NCBI GenBank assembly: GCA_947471105.1 | Contig: CANIYB010000114.1 | Coordinates: 1-7,504 of the forward strand | Direction of reading: 5' to 3' | Source: Cytophagaceae bacterium | GTDB taxonomy: Bacteria > Bacteroidota > Bacteroidia > Cytophagales > Spirosomataceae | Length of the DNA: 7,504 nt | Shown: in pieces, positions 6,313 to 7,504 of the stretch | Layout: the number at the start of each line of letters is the position of its first letter | Position numbering within the stretch: position 1 is the stretch's first letter | Position numbers and translations under genes: made by a program | The notes under the pieces: model-generated | What the model was told of the DNA's origin: nothing | Database searches by the model: none | Seen by the model: the letters and a program-made list of their open reading frames with translations, nothing else

Positions 6313-6867
6313 ATGGAAGATGAATTAAAACCTGGAGTTCTTTTGATCTCAGAACCATTTCTTGAAGATTCGGCATTCCATAGGTCTGTGATATTACTAT
6401 GCGAACATTCTAATTCGCATTCATTTGGACTCATCTTAAACCAAAAGCAAGAGGTCGTATTCGATTCAATCGTAGATGAGAAGGTGTTGGAAAATGTACC
6501 CTTGTTTTCTGGGGGTCCTGTGGACCCGACGATCATGCAATTTTTACACCGCAGGCCTGATCTTATTCCCGATGGGATTGAAATTTCCAAAGGAATATTT
6601 TGGTCGGGAAGTTTTGAAAAAGCCATTGAGCATGTGGTGAGTGGCGCCATCAATTTCAAAGAGATCAAATTTTTTATCGGGTATTCGGGTTGGGGCGCGG
6701 GCCAACTAGCCCGTGAGGTCAAGCAAAATGCTTGGTATTTACATCCGGCGCGAGAAGATTACGTGTTTGATGAGTCGAATAAAAATTTATGGCGGACCGT
6801 ACTATACGATAAGGGAGGCGATTTTCGGGTGTTGTCGACCTATCCAGATGACCCAACGTTAAACTAA
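6313..6867 (+). CDS. YqgE/AlgH family protein (UPF0301)
   Basis: This is a 184-residue cytoplasmic-looking protein of the YqgE/AlgH (UPF0301) family. The molecular function is unsettled: AlgH has been tied to alginate regulation in Pseudomonas, but most members are uncharacterised. Family hallmarks are PGVLLISEPFLED (7-19), FHRSVILLCEH (22-32), a conserved GLILNQ (39-44), LFSGGPVDP (64-72), FFIGYSGWGAGQL (120-132), the single-residue W141 block, and the C-terminal LWRTVLYDKGGDF...YPDDPTLN (159-184). The full family length is present. The ATG at 6313 gives the expected short lead into PGVLL; an ATG at 6297 is out of frame. No signal peptide or membrane segment is present. In many Proteobacteria the gene sits beside the RuvX/YqgF gene, but here it lies between folK (divergent) and recG (convergent, 4-nt stop overlap), so context does not clarify its role. 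Confidence 0.93.
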   Translation: MEDELKPGVLLISEPFLEDSAFHRSVILLCEHSNSHSFGLILNQKQEVVFDSIVDEKVLENVPLFSGGPVDPTIMQFLHRRPDLIPDGIEISKGIFWSGSFEKAIEHVVSGAINFKEIKFFIGYSGWGAGQLAREVKQNAWYLHPAREDYVFDESNKNLWRTVLYDKGGDFRVLSTYPDDPTLN

Positions 6868-7504
6868 CTTATTCGAGCCCAATTGGTCGTGTCCTTTTTT
6901 TGTTGGCGCACCTGATCCCGAATCATCGCATTTTTATCATGTTCTAAATTGGGATCCTCATTCAAGATGGATACCGCGGTCTCTCGGGCCACTTTTAAAA
7001 TCTCCCCATCTTTGGATAAATCAGCAATCATTAGATCGATAGCCCCACTTTGTCTCGTTCCTCCAATATCCCCCGGACCCCTTAATTGTAAATCCACTTC
7101 AGCTATTTCAAATCCATTATTCGTCCTCACCATCGTTTCAATGCGCTTTTTTGTATCCGCAGAAATTTTATAGTCGGTGAGCAACAAACAATAACTTTGT
7201 TCGGCGCCCCGTCCCACCCGGCCTCTGAGCTGGTGCAATTGCGCCAACCCAAATCGCTCCGCACTTTCGATGATCATAACGGAAGCGTTAGGGACATTCA
7301 CTCCCACCTCAATCACCGTCGTGGCCACCATGATTTTAGTTTCATTTTTGACAAAACGGGCCATCTCAAAATCTTTGTCGGCCGGCTTCATTTTCCCATG
7401 CAATATCCCCAAAGGTATTTCAGGGAAGGCCCTTGTAATGCTTTCGTGCCCATCCATTAAATCTTTGAAGTCCATTTTTTCAGACTCCTCGATGAGCGGA
7501 TAAA
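6864..7504 (-). CDS. recG: ATP-dependent DNA helicase RecG, C-terminal part (start beyond right window edge)
   Basis: RecG is a superfamily 2 double-stranded DNA translocase that remodels stalled forks, Holliday junctions and R-loops. About 212 C-terminal residues of a protein usually near 700 are visible. The open frame runs to the window edge, so the ATG at 7475 is internal: the preceding residues YPLIEESEK continue a typical RecG segment. Seen in order are the second RecA-like domain with LHGKMKPADKD, helicase motif V (VATTVIEVGVNVPNAS), motif VI (LHQLRGRVGRG), then the RecG C-terminal region with LRGPGDIGGTRQSG, which includes the TRG-type motif needed for translocation. The wedge domain and Walker A/B motifs lie outside the window. 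The TAG stop at 6866-6864 interlocks with the yqgE stop. Conservation through motif VI and the TRG region argues for an intact gene. Confidence 0.95.
   Translation of the reverse strand, partial: YPLIEESEKMDFKDLMDGHESITRAFPEIPLGILHGKMKPADKDFEMARFVKNETKIMVATTVIEVGVNVPNASVMIIESAERFGLAQLHQLRGRVGRGAEQSYCLLLTDYKISADTKKRIETMVRTNNGFEIAEVDLQLRGPGDIGGTRQSGAIDLMIADLSKDGEILKVARETAVSILNEDPNLEHDKNAMIRDQVRQQKKDTTNWARIS

Noticed and set aside
5352..6722. Minus-strand frames at 5352-5669 and 6303-6722
   Set aside because: They are antisense to the conserved bodies of bshA and yqgE and have no family resemblance.
6864..7475. RecG as a complete 203-residue protein starting at the ATG at 7475
   Set aside because: The frame stays open to the window edge and the preceding residues YPLIEESEK are typical internal RecG sequence.
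6949..7503. Plus-strand frames at 6949-7173, 7197-7460 and 7270-7503
   Set aside because: They lie opposite RecG motifs V, VI and the TRG region, and two of them overlap each other.
1..7504. A hidden defence, mobile or biosynthetic system
   Set aside because: Every stretch over about 200 bases is accounted for by recognised housekeeping genes, and no repeats, integrase, transposase or foreign-looking composition were seen.

Overview
The window looks like an ordinary housekeeping stretch of a Bacteroidota chromosome, probably from the Cytophagales or a close relative. Four things point there. (1) CarB is 943 residues long and ends in RNLYLSR without an allosteric tail. (2) A small DUF4834-like protein is present, a family known to me only from Bacteroidota. 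(3) BshA, the first enzyme of bacillithiol synthesis, is present. (4) No gene start has a convincing Shine-Dalgarno sequence, while the intergenic gaps contain matches to the Bacteroidota -7 promoter element TAnnTTTG. The lineage call is inference from protein style, not from a marker gene.

Layout, left to right: the N-terminal part of moaE (1-152, minus, runs off the left edge); folA, dihydrofolate reductase (155-643, minus); a 207-bp divergent intergenic region with two candidate -7 elements and a 12-bp palindrome; carB, carbamoyl-phosphate synthase large chain (851-3682, plus); a DUF4834-like small membrane protein (3689-3943, plus); purN, GAR formyltransferase (3940-4503 or 4524, minus); a short divergent gap with two face-to-face copies of TAAATTTG; bshA (4597-5775, plus); folK (5772-6257, minus); a 55-bp divergent gap; yqgE/algH family (6313-6867, plus); and the C-terminal part of recG (6864-7504, minus, its start lies beyond the right edge). 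No intergenic stretch exceeds 300 bases. I see no tRNA, rRNA, IS element, CRISPR array, riboswitch or intrinsic terminator.

Functionally, folA and folK belong to folate metabolism, and purN consumes 10-formyl-tetrahydrofolate for purine synthesis. carB feeds pyrimidine and arginine synthesis. moaE acts on another pterin, the molybdopterin precursor. bshA starts the synthesis of the low-molecular-weight thiol bacillithiol, and recG serves recombination and fork repair. They share a nucleotide and cofactor theme, but strand alternation means they cannot form one operon. Likely co-transcribed pairs are folA-moaE and carB-DUF4834.

I did not find a new defence, mobile or biosynthetic system. The most notable structure is architectural: six strand switches among nine genes, with all three convergent junctions having interlocked stop codons that overlap by exactly 4 nt. 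Others are promoter-start geometry suggesting a nearly leaderless bshA mRNA and a TTG start for purN, CarB without its allosteric domain, and an operator-like palindrome upstream of carB.
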